From contig OX123182.2 in assembly GCA_944739405.2 (NCBI GenBank), forward strand, positions 103,271,279 to 103,335,278: a stretch of DNA of 64,000 bases, given 5' to 3'. The notes beneath the pieces were generated by a model. The model did no database searches. It had not been told where the DNA came from and saw nothing but the letters and a program-made list of their open reading frames with translations. This stretch comes from Euclidia mi (lineage: Eukaryota > Arthropoda > Insecta > Lepidoptera > Erebidae). Each line of letters starts with the position of its first letter. Position 1 is the first letter of the stretch. The translations under genes were made by a program, and so were the position numbers. Positions 11,251-23,041 of the stretch are shown here, one piece after another.

Positions 11251-11315
11251 TCCATTCCTTGTTGAAGTTTCTAGAATTTTCTAATTTTTATTCGAAATAT
11301 TTAAATAATATTTTT

Positions 11316-11930
11316 ATGATGCTGGCGCTGCTGCTGCATCGGCGGAAACCCTCAAATAGCGCAAATACGGAAACCTGGCTGGTAATTACGTTTTGAGCCG
11401 TTTGGGGTCGAAACGCTGGGGCCATGGGGCCAAAAGAAATTGCCAGAAGGCTGATCGATGCTTCCCGTGAGCAGAGGGCTGGTTTATATCTCGCTGAGAG
11501 AATAAGCATTGCCATTCAACGTGGCAATGCTACCAGCCTTCTGGGCACGCTACCGCTCGACAGCGTTGCGGAGGAATTTAATTTTTTATTATATTTTTTT
11601 TTACTTTTCTTTTCATACTTTTGCTTTTTTATAGTTTAGGATAGTACAAACATACATATATAGACTCACGCCTGTTTCCCCGAAGGGGTAGGCAGAGGCA
11701 AATTAAACGCCCACTTTTCGCCAGTGTTTCGATCCCACGTAATAGGTGGCGAGCCTATTGCCGCTTATCGGGATATTTTGTTTGCCAGAGCCTCGTCCGT
11801 TGATCGGCAGGTGCACCACTTGCAGGTGAGGTTGGCTTGGGACCCTAAGTTCTTGGTGGGAACCCTATGCATTAGGATAGTTTAGTTATATAATTAGTTT
11901 TATTTTATTGTACATTATAATGTTAATCCT
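11316..11930 (+). pseudogene. truncated R2-like LINE 3' fragment
   Basis: Nucleotide sequence matches the 3' end of the intact R2-like ORF (about 33610-33880). The copy has a nonsense change (AAATAGCGC where the intact copy reads AAACGGCGC), loss of one T in the run before GAGCCG, and a deletion of about 28 bp after GGGGCC. The 3' UTR-like sequence is interrupted at 11645 by a 227-bp SINE and resumes at 11881 with TTTAGTTATATA, which also occurs after the related fragment near 59690. Confidence 0.8.
11645..11871 (-). mobile_element. SINE-like element with (TATG)n tail, 9-bp TSD
   Basis: Flanked by TTAGGATAG at 11636-11644 and 11872-11880. On the minus strand it runs from TGCATAGGGTTCCCACC to GTGAGTCTATATATG. 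A plus-oriented sibling with its own TSD is at 40114-40336. The 3' half is shared with the tRNA-headed SINEs, but the 5' half is not tRNA-like. Confidence 0.8.
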
Positions 11931-12047
11931 ACTTATAGACCAATTATACTTTAGCTTATTTCAAGTCTACCTCAGATAAAAAAAATATATATTTGCCAAA
12001 TATTCATAAACATTTTCCAAATTTCATAAAAACCAAAATCCACTAAC

Positions 12048-12118
12048 TGCTATGATTGGGATTTGAACCCACGCCTTCAGAACGTAAAGCGAATGTATTA
12101 ACAGCACGGCCATTGCCT
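12048..12118 (-). repeat. tRNA-like SINE head
   Basis: Minus-strand B box GGTTCAAATCC and a tRNA-like upstream half. The acceptor end and any body are missing, so this is a SINE remnant and not a tRNA gene. Confidence 0.45.
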
Positions 12119-12435
12119 TATTATAAAACTTGACAGAGTGCTTACGTCATCTAACTTAAAACTGTCATTTCCAAATAATGAAATAGTCTTCAAACCTTTT
12201 TGCTAATTATTATGTTTGACGACCGGCCAGTTTGTCGTATAGACGCATCAGAGAGAGGTTGGACGTTTAGACTAGAGAGAACATGCTCGCCATATTTCCT
12301 TATACTGAACGTGCAACATGTAATGTCAGTTGGTCTTAGTTGGTTAATCATAACGTCAAATTACGCGTCTCATTTAAAGAGGCATAGACTCCTTACAGAT
12401 TCATATCTTTGACTGCATTCTCTAAATAGCCGTGG

Positions 12436-12473
12436 TGTCAAATCCCATCATTAAGGAGTGATGGGATTTGACA
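12436..12473. other. 17-bp hairpin
   Basis: TGTCAAATCCCATCATT pairs with the reverse complement of 12457-12473 with a single T/G pair and a 4-nt loop. No U-tract or gene context was seen. It may be a template-switch scar. Confidence 0.6.
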
Positions 12474-13364
12474 GTGAAAGGAGATAACGATGTTTTTTAA
12501 ATGAGGGATAAATACAGAAACAAACTATCGGACATGAATGTAAAACTGAATCGTACTCACAAGCTTCGGCGTGGCAGTCGGTTGCACTCACGCCAACTGG
12601 GTTGTCAAAGTAGTTCACTGCTGTACTAATATTTACATAAAGGCGAATCATTTGTGCTGGCGGATCACAAATCGGGTTACCTACAACTCTAAAAAAATCA
12701 AGCAGTGTCCAACGTAAGCGATAGCAAGCAACGTGATATGCGACGCACACTAATTGTCAAAGCCTGCCGCATTAGCCAATCTGGTATAATTCGTACAATA
12801 CTTACTAATCTAAGTGACCGTTTCTTAGCATCTCATCGCAACGCATCGCTCATTAGTTTATGAATACTTTTCGTCAATAGATTTTATGGCTAAAACGAAC
12901 AATTAAACACGTAAATATTTTTAGTACTGTCTGTCTGGCAAGTCTTTGCAAAGCACTGTCCGGCGTCAACAGCAAAAACTACAATTTCAATATTTTAGTT
13001 GTTTACTTCTACGGCTTAAATATATCGACACATACTAAAGTTAGACATTTGACCAAAAATATTTATCGATAAATCATCACAGTTACGAACAACACTCGGT
13101 TTCCTAACTCTATGTTTTGTCTACTGTTTGCCTACCACGAGGCTGCTATAAGAGCGTGCTGCTAAACCTATCGACAACTCTTTCTATCATACTGCATGTG
13201 CCATTAGAAAGAAGATATCAATCATAGCAACCGCTGTTGTTATTTAGTGTTACTTTTATGCATTAAGGTTATATTTCTTTGAGACGCATAAAGTGTAGAC
13301 GTCAGTAGTCCTTGGTGACCGTAGTGATGACAATTTGACATGACGCCAGCCGTCACAATTATTA
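12474..13364. other. no recognisable feature
   Basis: Short frames only; no motif recognised. Confidence 0.4.
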
Positions 13365-13620
13365 TTCATAGGAATTTCAGCCTTAAGGATAGGTGAAAGT
13401 AAATAAAAAAATACTCATAAAATAAAAACTACTGGGCTTACATGAATCAAATTTTTATGGGACCAATTCGAAACTATTGCGCATCAAACGAAAAAAGAAT
13501 TACGTAAATCGGTTCAGAAACCTCAGCGAAATCGGTGTACATACATCGAAAAAAAATATATACCGGCCGAATTGAGAACCTCCTCCTTTTTTTGTTGTTT
13601 GAAGTCGGTTAAAAATACCA
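13365..13620. repeat. lepidopteran interspersed repeat ending GAAGTCGGTTAAAA
   Basis: Contains AAATCGGTTCAGAAACCTCA, a CCGGCCGAATTGAGAACCTC block and a terminal GAAGTCGGTT. The same terminal motif occurs in reverse at 40772 and 40920. Non-coding. Confidence 0.5.
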
Positions 13621-14204
13621 TTGTTGACTTAAGTATGATACTGACATTTAATCGAAACTGTATTTTGAACAAATTTATTTAGGAGAATTGGGCCTCAGTA
13701 ATCTAATTACTGTAGCTGTATGCCGAATACGAGATTCTCCAGAATATAATTATTTTAAAATATTGGTGCATATTGCAGAAGAATGGAATTAACCGTGTCA
13801 CTCTCTACGACAGAGCAGTATGCCTCCGGGAGCATTCTAAGTTACGTCACTAGATAAATATGAACAATGTTGATAATCTCACAACATTTTTACACACCAC
13901 AATTTACTTATATAATATGCTCTGCTAGCATGCTATGAAAAAGCCTTACATCCAGGAATATAAGTTTAAGATTAGCGTAGCCACGAGGTACACGGTGTAA
14001 GCAGTTGAATGCGGAGATGCAATTACGGTATGAAATCTGGTAAGAATAAAGTGGACCTAGAGCTTTAAAGCGGTTTTGGGTATATGCTTAGCAACGCTAT
14101 GATAATAATGTTGATAATGATTCGCGTTTACGTTTCCTAGTATTGTTAGGACTGGAAGTCATTAGGCAACCCTTCTAATAATTTCACTCACATTTTCTTC
14201 TGTT

Positions 14205-14330
14205 TTTGTTTTAATCAAGACAACTCCCGCACTAGGACTAAATCCTGTGTCACGGGGGACTTTACAAACATACAACTAACGGACACAATGAATACCCAGA
14301 CTCGAGACAACAAGTCTGTATTATGATAAT
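14205..14330 (-). repeat. SINE 3' fragment (family of 22812-23041)
   Basis: In reverse, this carries the GTCTCGAGTCTGGGTATTC and GTCCCCCGTGACACAGG body of the SINE at 22812. The tRNA head is absent. Confidence 0.6.
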
Positions 14331-15065
14331 CATACAGCATTTTGTCGTCTACATCATCATCTGCATATAGGCTTCCCCAATGGCATGCCTTTGAGTCCGA
14401 TTTTCGGATTTTCGTGCCAGCCGCTGCCAGCCACTGTGCGTATATCGTCACTTCACCTAACTGGAGGGCGCCCATCACTACGTTTGTATGCAAGACATAG
14501 ACCTGTCCTAATTTTTGTCACAATTTCAATAGCCTACTTTTCCATGTTGGCCAGACGGGTGCGTTTAGGGTTTGATGTCGATATTTCATTCTCTTCCTAA
14601 ATATACAGTAAGGTTCGTGTATTTTATTTAGCCGCTTCTACAATGAAATTGGGTAGTGACACTTTGTTGTCTTATTCCGTCACCACACCAACCCTTCACT
14701 GATTATCCTAATGGCATTTTCCTTTATGAAAATTTCAATGAAGTAATGACGTACCATCCCTATTTCAAATAAACCGATCACTCAACGTCATTATAGCTTC
14801 CTGTTTTATTGTTTTCCATTACGTACAATTCGCGATTATAATTGGTCTTTATTGGACAAACCTGGCCTGATTACGAAATGTAAATATTTATTCGCTTAAA
14901 TATGTTAAATATATTTTAAACAGATAATATATTTGTATTTGTTTGAGTATTGAAACGATCGGCAATAATTTATATGAACTTGTGGTATGATTCCTCGTAA
15001 ATAAAACTTAATTTCAAAAATGTTTTTTGAAATCTAATAAGTGAGTAGTAAAAAATACGTTTTGA
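14331..15065. other. degraded SINE-like sequence, otherwise empty
   Basis: About 14340-14420 resembles the minus-oriented CATCATCATCTGC-type 3' module of lepidopteran SINEs. The rest is AT-rich without features. Confidence 0.35.
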
Positions 15066-15246
15066 TTACCAAAATTGTGTAGTGGATTAAGCGACTGCAT
15101 TGATGTTTATCACTGCGTTGGATGTTATGGCTTCGATTCCAATCTTAGTGTGATTCACAAACTATTGCTTGTAACCCGATTTCTTTGTATCCGTTAGTTG
15201 TATGTGTGTAAAGTTCCTCATGGTGTATAAGAAGGATTTGCCAAAA
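15066..15246 (+). repeat. diverged tRNA-headed SINE
   Basis: GTAGTGGATTAAGCGACTGC and GGCTTCGATTCC correspond to the A- and B-box regions of the SINE at 22812, and GTCCGTTGGTTG-like body sequence follows. Diverged. Confidence 0.5.
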
Positions 15247-15419
15247 GGATGGGCGTAGACATATAAAAAAAGAAAAGCTGTTTTAGTCATTTAGATTCGG
15301 GTGAATAACTAGCTAAAGAAAATCATTTTTTGAGATTACCATTGTATCAGCTATGATTTCAGTAAAAAATAAACTCTTTAAAAATTAAAAGACTGGTCCA
15401 GACTGACGTATCACCGCAG

Positions 15420-15780
15420 AATCTTAACTCTTCAGTGGTCTCCTATTATAGGAGCAGTGCATTTCACTTCTTAAGAGGTAAAAAAAACTTGAAGGTCTGC
15501 TTGACAACCCTTCATGCACATGCTACAGCTATTGTCTAGCTAGTACGCTCGTTATATAAAATCGTATATGAGAACCTACAAATACTTCAACAAAAATTCA
15601 TCAATTTTGCAAAATGTATTTGGACCCCTCGACACTCTATAGCCTTACAACTGTCGATAGTAGCACGTCATTTGTCAAATGAAACACGGATTGTTGGCGT
15701 GAAATATACACGTTGATTGCTTGGCACTTGGCACTGCGGTCATTTAACCTCCTTGGCTCTGAAGGGTTCACACCTCTGCT
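15420..15780 (+). pseudogene. degraded LINE post-RT fragment
   Basis: One plus frame reads ENLQILQQKFINFAKCIW and then LSIVARHLSNETRIVG, which resembles the region after the RT domain in LINE ORF2s. Frames are broken and no RT core is present. It is cut off by the target site of the following LINE. Confidence 0.35.
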
Positions 15781-15821
15781 ATAGCTGGATCATTATGTGT
15801 GGTGATAATTATGTATGGTAG

Positions 15822-16430
15822 GAATTCAGCACCAACTCACAAAAGGAGGAAACAAAATCTAGGATACACAACATAAGTACTCTCAAAGCCGAAGAACCCA
15901 AGCACCGCTCTCCCCTAGTCATTCTCAAGGGAATAAATAAAGACACAAAACGCGACGAAATTTGCGAACTGGTTTGTCAACAGAATTCCATTCCAATCAC
16001 CGACGTTAGGCTCTGCTTTCTAACAAGATACTATTCAGACAAACTATACAACGCCGTACTAGAAATCAAACCAGCTTCTTATCAACAACTAATTCATTGC
16101 GAGAGAATAGCTATCAACTACCAGCAAGTACACATTGAACCATTCTCACACTATCTGCAGTGCCGCAAGTGCCTGCAATTTGGTCACTCACACAATAAGT
16201 GCACAGCTGTAGTACATCCGTGCGCCATCTGCGCGGCAACAACGCACACAGGCGATAACTGCCCTCACAAGGACACCGGCACATTCACCTGTTACAACTG
16301 TACCCGCCACAACATTAAGTTTGGCACAAAATTACCCACCGACCACGCGGCCAACAACCAGACTGCCTGCTCAAGAATTCACATAGCCAAGCAGAAAGTA
16401 GAGGAGACTACTGACTTCGGACACCCCTGA
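15822..16430 (+). pseudogene. ORF1 (Gag-like, zinc-knuckle) C-terminal part
   Basis: Open from the element's truncation point to TGA 16428-16430, with no in-frame ATG near the 5' end, so the N-terminus is lost. It contains a LVILKGINK-type stretch and then cysteine-rich knuckles: CRKCLQFGHSHNKC, CAICAATTHTGDNC and a third CYNC segment. These knuckles are typical of ORF1 proteins of the I/R1/Jockey groups and bind the element RNA. ORF2 begins about 70 bp downstream. Confidence 0.8.
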
Positions 16431-16454
16431 TTACTTAAGTTTTGTTTTATATTC

Positions 16455-19400
16455 GTGTTAATTAAGTATTTTGTTATTCCTGTTTTACAAAACTCACACA
16501 TGTATAACACACGACAAACACCCAACAACATCAAATCCATTACTATCATACACGCGAATCTGGGTCGTGGATACGTTGCCACACATGAACTCACACAACA
16601 CATTTACACTCACAAAACAGACATCATACTAATTAATGAACCATACACTGGCAATCAACTTGTTGTGAAAAACATACCCAATTACACCACATACCAATTT
16701 CCACAACCACAAACTAACAGACACACCAAAGCTTGCATACTCATTAGAAATGGCACAGGTAGCTCAATGGGACTCACACAATACTCTACACCAAATCTCT
16801 GCACAATACAATTCACCACGACCACCGGTAAGAGAATATATGTAACAAGCGTATATATCGAGCCTAGTACCGACAACCATAACACACTTCACAGCTTACA
16901 TCACATGCTATACGACACACGCAATCATACTCACATCATATGCGGGGTCTTTAACGGATGGCACAGGCTGTGGGGCTCCCGGTCTAACAACAGCCGCGGC
17001 GACGACGTCGCGGATCTAATCCTATCACAGCACACGGTCATACTTAACATAGGCACTCACAATACCTATGAAACCATGGTTGGCGGACAGACTCGGGGCT
17101 CAATAGTTGACCTCGCAATCGCATCTGATGATATCGCCAACAATGTCAGCGATTGGAAAGTAGATACATCTATATGCCCGTCATCTGACCATCATGCCAT
17201 CTCATTTACACTGCACTCCACGCATCCACTTAAACGAAATATCACCACCTCCACATTCAAATACAAAACCAGTGGTTTTAACAGCTGGCCAGAGCTTCGC
17301 GACGCCTTTGCCACGGAGATAAACAACACTGATATACCTAACACCGACATAAACACTTTACACACCCAACAAGACATTGACACATACACACACAAACTGA
17401 CCAAATTTATACAGAAAATATGTAACACACATTTACCAAAAGCCGGGCGACGCCCTACTCGGGCCCCCTGGTGGACGGAGGAATTGAGCTCCCTAAAGAA
17501 AAGAGTTATAGACAACCATCACGAATTAACTAGACTTAAAAATAACAACCTACCCATGGAAGCAGCCCTCGCAACAAGAGATGCACTTAAAACTGAGTAC
17601 GCATCTAAAATTAAAAAGACTTCTACCCAACACTTCCGCGAATTCTGCTCCACTCAGGGGAAGGAGGACGTTTGGTCGGTCACCAGGCGGCTAATTAAAA
17701 CAGGCCCCCCCACTCAACCACCCTTAACCATCGAGACGTCACCTGGTATATACACAACATCTACACACCAAACAGCCACTACATTTCTCGACAAATTTTT
17801 CCCTAATGACACACCTGACACATTCTTACAACATTCCTTACGCAACCGCACACTTCACCCACCCGATACTACTGATGAACCCTTATTTACACAACACGAA
17901 ATACTTAACATACTGAAATCCATGAACCCTAACAAATCCCCTGGCGCAGACCATCTCACTTCAGACATAATTTACCACTTCACCCTCTCCCTCCCCCACA
18001 TAATCACCAACCTAATGAATCGCTGTTTAACCCTATCCCTCTTCCCCAAGTCCTGGAAACACGCTATTGTAAAAATTATACCTAAAGCAAACAAATTCGA
18101 CCACTCTAAACTGTCCTCTTACCGGCCGATTGGGCTTATACCCATATTGGGCAAAACACTTGAAAAACTAATTACACAGCGGCTCACTCATCACCTCAAC
18201 ACCACACACACATCAAACACCAGGCAGTATGGCTTCAAACAACAAACATCCACCATACATGCACTCCAAGACGTTACTCAAACGATCACTCAACAAAAGA
18301 AAAAAGGACTCCATGTCGCTATGATATCTTTAGATATTAAGGCAGCATTCGACAACGCCTGGTGGCCTTCCATCCTTGCACGCCTGCACCACACGAAATG
18401 TCCCAAAAACATTTACACTATGATACAGAACTATTTCACACACCGCACAGCCACTATACACTACACTGACACCACAACAACAAAAACGCTTACCAAGGGT
18501 TGCATCCAGGGCTCTGTATGCGGGCCTACCTTCTGGAACCTGATCCTGGACGAGCTACTAGACATGTCTGGCGACTCACCCGGAGGAGGGCACCTACCGG
18601 AGGGTTGCCGCCTGCGCGCCTTTGCTGATGACATCACCCTGGTTGCATCACACCGGAAACTCACTACACTTCAACACAACATTAACACCAGCTTACAGAC
18701 AATTCTCGAATGGGGCAACTCGGCCAAATTAACGTTCACCCCGGATAAAACGGTAGCTCTAGCATTCACTAACAAGACACGCCTACTTAACATCTACATG
18801 AATAATATACAGATACCTTTTAGCCGTACTGCCAGGGTTCTGGGTGTCATCATCGACGACAAGCTACACTTCACACAACACGTCGACTACATCACTACCA
18901 AAGCACGCGCACTACACAATAAACTCACCAGATTCGTTCGTCCCACCTGGGGAGTACACTCCGAGAACATACACACACTTTACAGGGGAGTGGTTGAGCC
19001 CATCATTTGTTATGCAGCTGGTATATGGCAAGGCGCGCTCAATTACGGCACCAATAAGAAAAAACTGCTATCCCTTCAAAGAGGCTTCGCCCTAAAAATA
19101 ATTAAAGGGTTCCGCACTGTCAACACCATCAACGCAATCGCAATAGCAAAACTCACTCCACTTGACATTAAAGTAAAAGAGAGCGCCACCGTGGAACTGG
19201 CTCGTATCACTGGCTCCACTGATCACCTCCCCGACGACATATCTCTCGACCGACCTACACATCCTGCACACCTCTTACACCCTGCACACCGCAGTCCACA
19301 TCAATACCACACTGCAGACACACAGGACATACTCGATGACCTACTCACAAACCATACACACTCGCATCACATTTACACTGACGGAAGCAAACACGACGAT

Positions 19401-20228
19401 CAGGTGGGAGCCGCCTTCATTGTACACAGCCCACAAAACACAATCATCACCGAGCATCACAGACTACACCCATCATGTACTGTGTTTCAAGCCGAACTCG
19501 TCGCCATCAATCAGGCATGCATCTGGGCTGCCATGCAAACCCCTCCCATCGTGGCGGCAGTCATCATGTCCGACTCAAGGTCTGCCTTGGATGACATTCA
19601 AAATACTAACAGTACACATCAAATAACCACAAACATCCACCAATTTTTACACTACACTCAAATAAATATCACATTCGTCTGGGTCAAGGCACACGCAAAT
19701 ATACACGGCAATGAACTAGCAGATATCGCTGCCAAAGACGCCGCAACAATGGACCAACCACTCACCTTCTCACATGTCCCATTGAGCTACGTAAAACGCC
19801 TAGCCAAAATAGAAAGCTCCACACTCACCGCAGAGGCCTATACCAATAACCCTAAAGGCGTTATCATTAAAACTTGGTGCCCCACACTCACCCATCTACA
19901 CAAACTCATTAACACCACAGGACACACATTTGCACTCACACAGCTACTCACTGGACACGGATATCACAAACAGTATTTACACCGCTTCCACATAACCGAC
20001 ACGGACACGTGTCCCTGCGACATCACTACCACACAAACATTCATACATCTTTTGACACAATGCCCAAAATACACACTCACACGGCTACACCATGAACATT
20101 ACTGCCACTTTAAGCAACTTATACCATATGACCTAGACTCCATACTCACAGATGCAACTGCCACCAACACATTCATGACACACCTAACGCACATCGTCGG
20201 CACACTCAAACTTTTCAACAACACATAA
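16455..20228 (+). CDS. LINE ORF2: APE endonuclease, RT, RNase H
   Basis: An open frame of 1257 codons. The likely start is the ATG at 16500 (residue 16), since upstream residues do not fit the family. The endonuclease spans roughly residues 28-255: ANLGRG, NEPYTG and SSDHH are present, but the GDFN motif reads GVFN (V165), an Asp to Val change at a catalytic position. RT: LDIKAAFDNAWW (motif A), GCIQGSVCGP, and FADD at 723-726. RNase H: YTDGS with D976, QAELVAI, SDSRSAL and KAHANIHGNELAD supply the D-E-D-D residues. A C-terminal CxC...HxxxxC knuckle follows (CPCDITTTQTFIHLLTQC). AFDNAWW plus RNase H points to the I/R1/LOA assemblage; the exact clade is unsure. Confidence 0.9.
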   Translation: MLIKYFVIPVLQNSHMYNTRQTPNNIKSITIIHANLGRGYVATHELTQHIYTHKTDIILINEPYTGNQLVVKNIPNYTTYQFPQPQTNRHTKACILIRNGTGSSMGLTQYSTPNLCTIQFTTTTGKRIYVTSVYIEPSTDNHNTLHSLHHMLYDTRNHTHIICGVFNGWHRLWGSRSNNSRGDDVADLILSQHTVILNIGTHNTYETMVGGQTRGSIVDLAIASDDIANNVSDWKVDTSICPSSDHHAISFTLHSTHPLKRNITTSTFKYKTSGFNSWPELRDAFATEINNTDIPNTDINTLHTQQDIDTYTHKLTKFIQKICNTHLPKAGRRPTRAPWWTEELSSLKKRVIDNHHELTRLKNNNLPMEAALATRDALKTEYASKIKKTSTQHFREFCSTQGKEDVWSVTRRLIKTGPPTQPPLTIETSPGIYTTSTHQTATTFLDKFFPNDTPDTFLQHSLRNRTLHPPDTTDEPLFTQHEILNILKSMNPNKSPGADHLTSDIIYHFTLSLPHIITNLMNRCLTLSLFPKSWKHAIVKIIPKANKFDHSKLSSYRPIGLIPILGKTLEKLITQRLTHHLNTTHTSNTRQYGFKQQTSTIHALQDVTQTITQQKKKGLHVAMISLDIKAAFDNAWWPSILARLHHTKCPKNIYTMIQNYFTHRTATIHYTDTTTTKTLTKGCIQGSVCGPTFWNLILDELLDMSGDSPGGGHLPEGCRLRAFADDITLVASHRKLTTLQHNINTSLQTILEWGNSAKLTFTPDKTVALAFTNKTRLLNIYMNNIQIPFSRTARVLGVIIDDKLHFTQHVDYITTKARALHNKLTRFVRPTWGVHSENIHTLYRGVVEPIICYAAGIWQGALNYGTNKKKLLSLQRGFALKIIKGFRTVNTINAIAIAKLTPLDIKVKESATVELARITGSTDHLPDDISLDRPTHPAHLLHPAHRSPHQYHTADTQDILDDLLTNHTHSHHIYTDGSKHDDQVGAAFIVHSPQNTIITEHHRLHPSCTVFQAELVAINQACIWAAMQTPPIVAAVIMSDSRSALDDIQNTNSTHQITTNIHQFLHYTQINITFVWVKAHANIHGNELADIAAKDAATMDQPLTFSHVPLSYVKRLAKIESSTLTAEAYTNNPKGVIIKTWCPTLTHLHKLINTTGHTFALTQLLTGHGYHKQYLHRFHITDTDTCPCDITTTQTFIHLLTQCPKYTLTRLHHEHYCHFKQLIPYDLDSILTDATATNTFMTHLTHIVGTLKLFNNT

Positions 20229-20399
20229 CCACGCATACACACAAACAATAACACCGACATATTTTTCCTTTTGCTCTCAAATTGTTCTCTCTATTTCTGT
20301 ATCAAATAGCAGAAATTTCGCGCACTATGTCGCAATAAACTCCTCTCGGGGGCGGTTTTAACCCCTGGGAGATTCTCAAAAAAAAAATTATGTATGGTA

Positions 20400-22811
20400 C
20401 TTTGTGTAAACAATCCATTAGAATATTTAGAAAGGTGATAGCACATCTAATAAATATCCGGGCAGCTTCAAGATTACTTGAAACGTGAGGGTATAGAAGC
20501 ATCAAACACTATGTTTATTACGAAGAAAGAAAGTGTAAGACGTTGTACATCTTATATCCAAATCATTAAAAAGAAAATGTCTTTTTACAAAAATAAACTA
20601 AAAAGAGAATAGATTTCCATGGAGAAAAACACCTTATTGACCAATTCGCAGGCTGGAAAAACTGACGCTGCCTAAGACAACCATTTTTAAAAGAAACTTT
20701 AGATACAGTTTCAGTGAGAGAGGTCATAGGCCGGTATCACACCGCTCCTGCTCCATATCAATTCGAGTATATTTAAGTGAAGATTTGAAAGCCACGGGGG
20801 CTGGCGAAGGGCCAAGTATCAAATAAATTCGTTTAGAGTAGTAGCTGGACCATAATTGTTGAGATGCAATTGCCTGGGTAAATATTTATGGTCAATTTGC
20901 GAAGGGTAAAGAGATTTGTTAGTTATTTTGCTCTGTATAAAATGTAGAGGGACGCGATGGTAGTGGATCTCGATTCGACACGAATTACTTACGTGTTATG
21001 TGTTAAGGCTGATTTGTCTTCTGTCAGATAATTTGTTAGTTACAGTGATTTTTAATTCGCTAAATTTATCTTGTAGGTAAGCCTTATTAGGCTAACGGAA
21101 ATTTTAACGTAATTTAAGTTTGCTATGGGATTTCAGAGGAATCTCTTGTGAATTTATCTCTGAAGATATATCACTGAATATATTTATTACTTGTGCATCT
21201 TTCCAGATGTGAGTGTGAGCAAAACTTTGGTGTATCTGGAAAGAAGAATAAGTAATTGGTAAGAACTAAAACTTTCTAGTTCTTAAAAGCACATCTCGGT
21301 TAGGGCAATCAGTGCGATCATAGATCAGATCATATTTTACAAACAGTTCTCTTGGATTTATGTTATTAAACATTTTTCAAATGAATCTGATGTTAGTTTG
21401 TGGGCGTTTAAAATTTGGTATTTTCTTAGTTGCTGCTGTACCTACCTAGATTACTCATTACTTTTGTTATTAGAATTGCATCATCTTAATATTCCGTCAC
21501 CTTTTATTAATTTAGGAGAGATTTAGAACCTTGTACTTTCATTACTCATACAGTCACGTGAAAATAAATATTATTAATAAGTGAATACTTGTAAGCACCC
21601 TAGAAATGTAAGCAGTCGGTATAACGATCTTGTAACGAACAGTTCTACAATAAAGAGTCACTTCCGTTCATTGGACTTCTTATTCGACAAACCTGAAGTC
21701 AAACTACACCAACACACAGAACACGCATCTCACACCACACGAGCCGACAAACTGCCAAATCATATCTAACACTCAACTCAGAGTCAGGAATTTTTGAGAT
21801 ATAACTATAAACCCTAACTATGTAGGTAAGTATGTATTTAGTTTAGTACACTGTTGTGATCACAGAACAATTAAAGGGGGTTAGAACGGAAATAGTTACT
21901 GATTTGTATTAGAACGCGTGTCGCCGATTGTCTCCCACTCTCTATCTCCACTACAAGCAATACACTAATACGTACGCGCATTACGCACACAAATCAACTG
22001 CACTTACTTAGATCGCGAGTTTGCCATTGGTTGTCACACTAGCGCAAACACTTCGCTTGACATGGAACTGTCGCGCTTGACGATCACTCACATACTCTCA
22101 TTAATGTTACGGTGTCCAAAAGGTCGATTATTTATATCGATAAAATACTGTTGTTTTCTTACTTTAAGTATTGCAATTGTTTGTTTTTATTTCGGGATGG
22201 TGGGATAGGGTACAAATAGTGTGGCCTTTCTTAATATATATAAATAATAATATAAAATTAAAGGGGAAGATACAATATGGACTTTATCATATCAGAATAC
22301 CAAGAGTTAAAAATCATGTCCACCGAGGAGGTCAGTGTCCGTGATAAACTATTCATGTGTAGAACCACATAAGCTAAAGTTTGTAAAGAAATAAATGACA
22401 CAAGTATATAATACAATAATATTTTTTTATTATTATTATTATTATTAAAAGAGTAATTAAATAATCTTCTAAGAAATAAGTGATTCCTAATCTAACATTT
22501 ATTGTATTTTAAAGTGCTATTTGTTTTAAGACTAAGATATATAAATCATCCATCAAGAATCCTAATTGTCTACTACTTAAATGATGATGGTATGATTTGC
22601 AATACTCATGGTTTTATAAATAGTCTCAAATGTGTCAGTAGTTTGTGTTATTGTTAGTGGGTAGTAGCTTAAACCTAGTTAACAAAAATCTTATTCTCTA
22701 TATACTCAATTTTAGGTGTTCGGTAATTATCAAAGTTCACAGGATAGAGTTTTAGGACCCTTGAGGTATTTCCATCGCATTAATGAGCTTCCTAAAATAA
22801 TTATCTACCAA
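20400..22811. other. long stretch without recognised genes
   Basis: AT-rich unique-looking sequence with a (TTA)n microsatellite at about 22425-22448 and only short frames. No promoter, exon or repeat family was confidently identified. Confidence 0.4.
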
Positions 22812-23041
22812 TCGACTGCACGGTTGGCGAAGTGGTTTAAGCGGCTGCCTCGCCGCTTGACACTGCGCCGAGTGTCGTGGGTTCGATTCCCACACGAGAC
22901 AACACTTTGTGTGATCCATAAATTGTTGTTTCGAGTCTGGGTGTTCCTTATGTCCGTTGGTTGTATGTTTGTAAAGTCCCCCGCGACACAGGATTTATTC
23001 CTAGTGCGGAAGTTGTCTTTAAAAAAAAAAATAAAAAAAAA
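22812..23041 (+). mobile_element. tRNA-headed SINE with A-rich tail
   Basis: The head has an A box (TTGGCGAAGTGG), an anticodon-arm-like stem and a B box (GGTTCGATTCC), so it is derived from a class II-like tRNA. It continues into a GAGTCTGGGTGTTCC body and GTCCCCCGCGACACAGG, and ends in an A-rich tail. It is the best copy of a family also at 14205, 15066 and 39797. No convincing TSD. Confidence 0.75.

Larger units (their letters stand above)
15821..20385 (+). mobile_element. APE/RT/RNase H LINE, 5'-truncated, 14-bp TSD
   Basis: The sequence between AATTATGTATGGTA at 15807-15820 and the same 14 bases at 20386-20399 is one retroposed insertion. It starts inside ORF1 (5' truncation), carries ORF1 to 16430 and ORF2 to 20228, and has a short 3' UTR ending in a poly(A) run of about 10 bases. 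The perfect TSD and nearly intact ORFs mean a recent insertion. The sense strand is strikingly A/C-rich (many ACA/CAC), unlike its neighbours. Confidence 0.92.

Noticed and set aside
22812..22900. tRNA gene
   Set aside because: A and B boxes are present, but the acceptor stem does not close and the sequence runs into a SINE body with an A-rich tail; the same applies at 24844, 43861-44107 and 49809.
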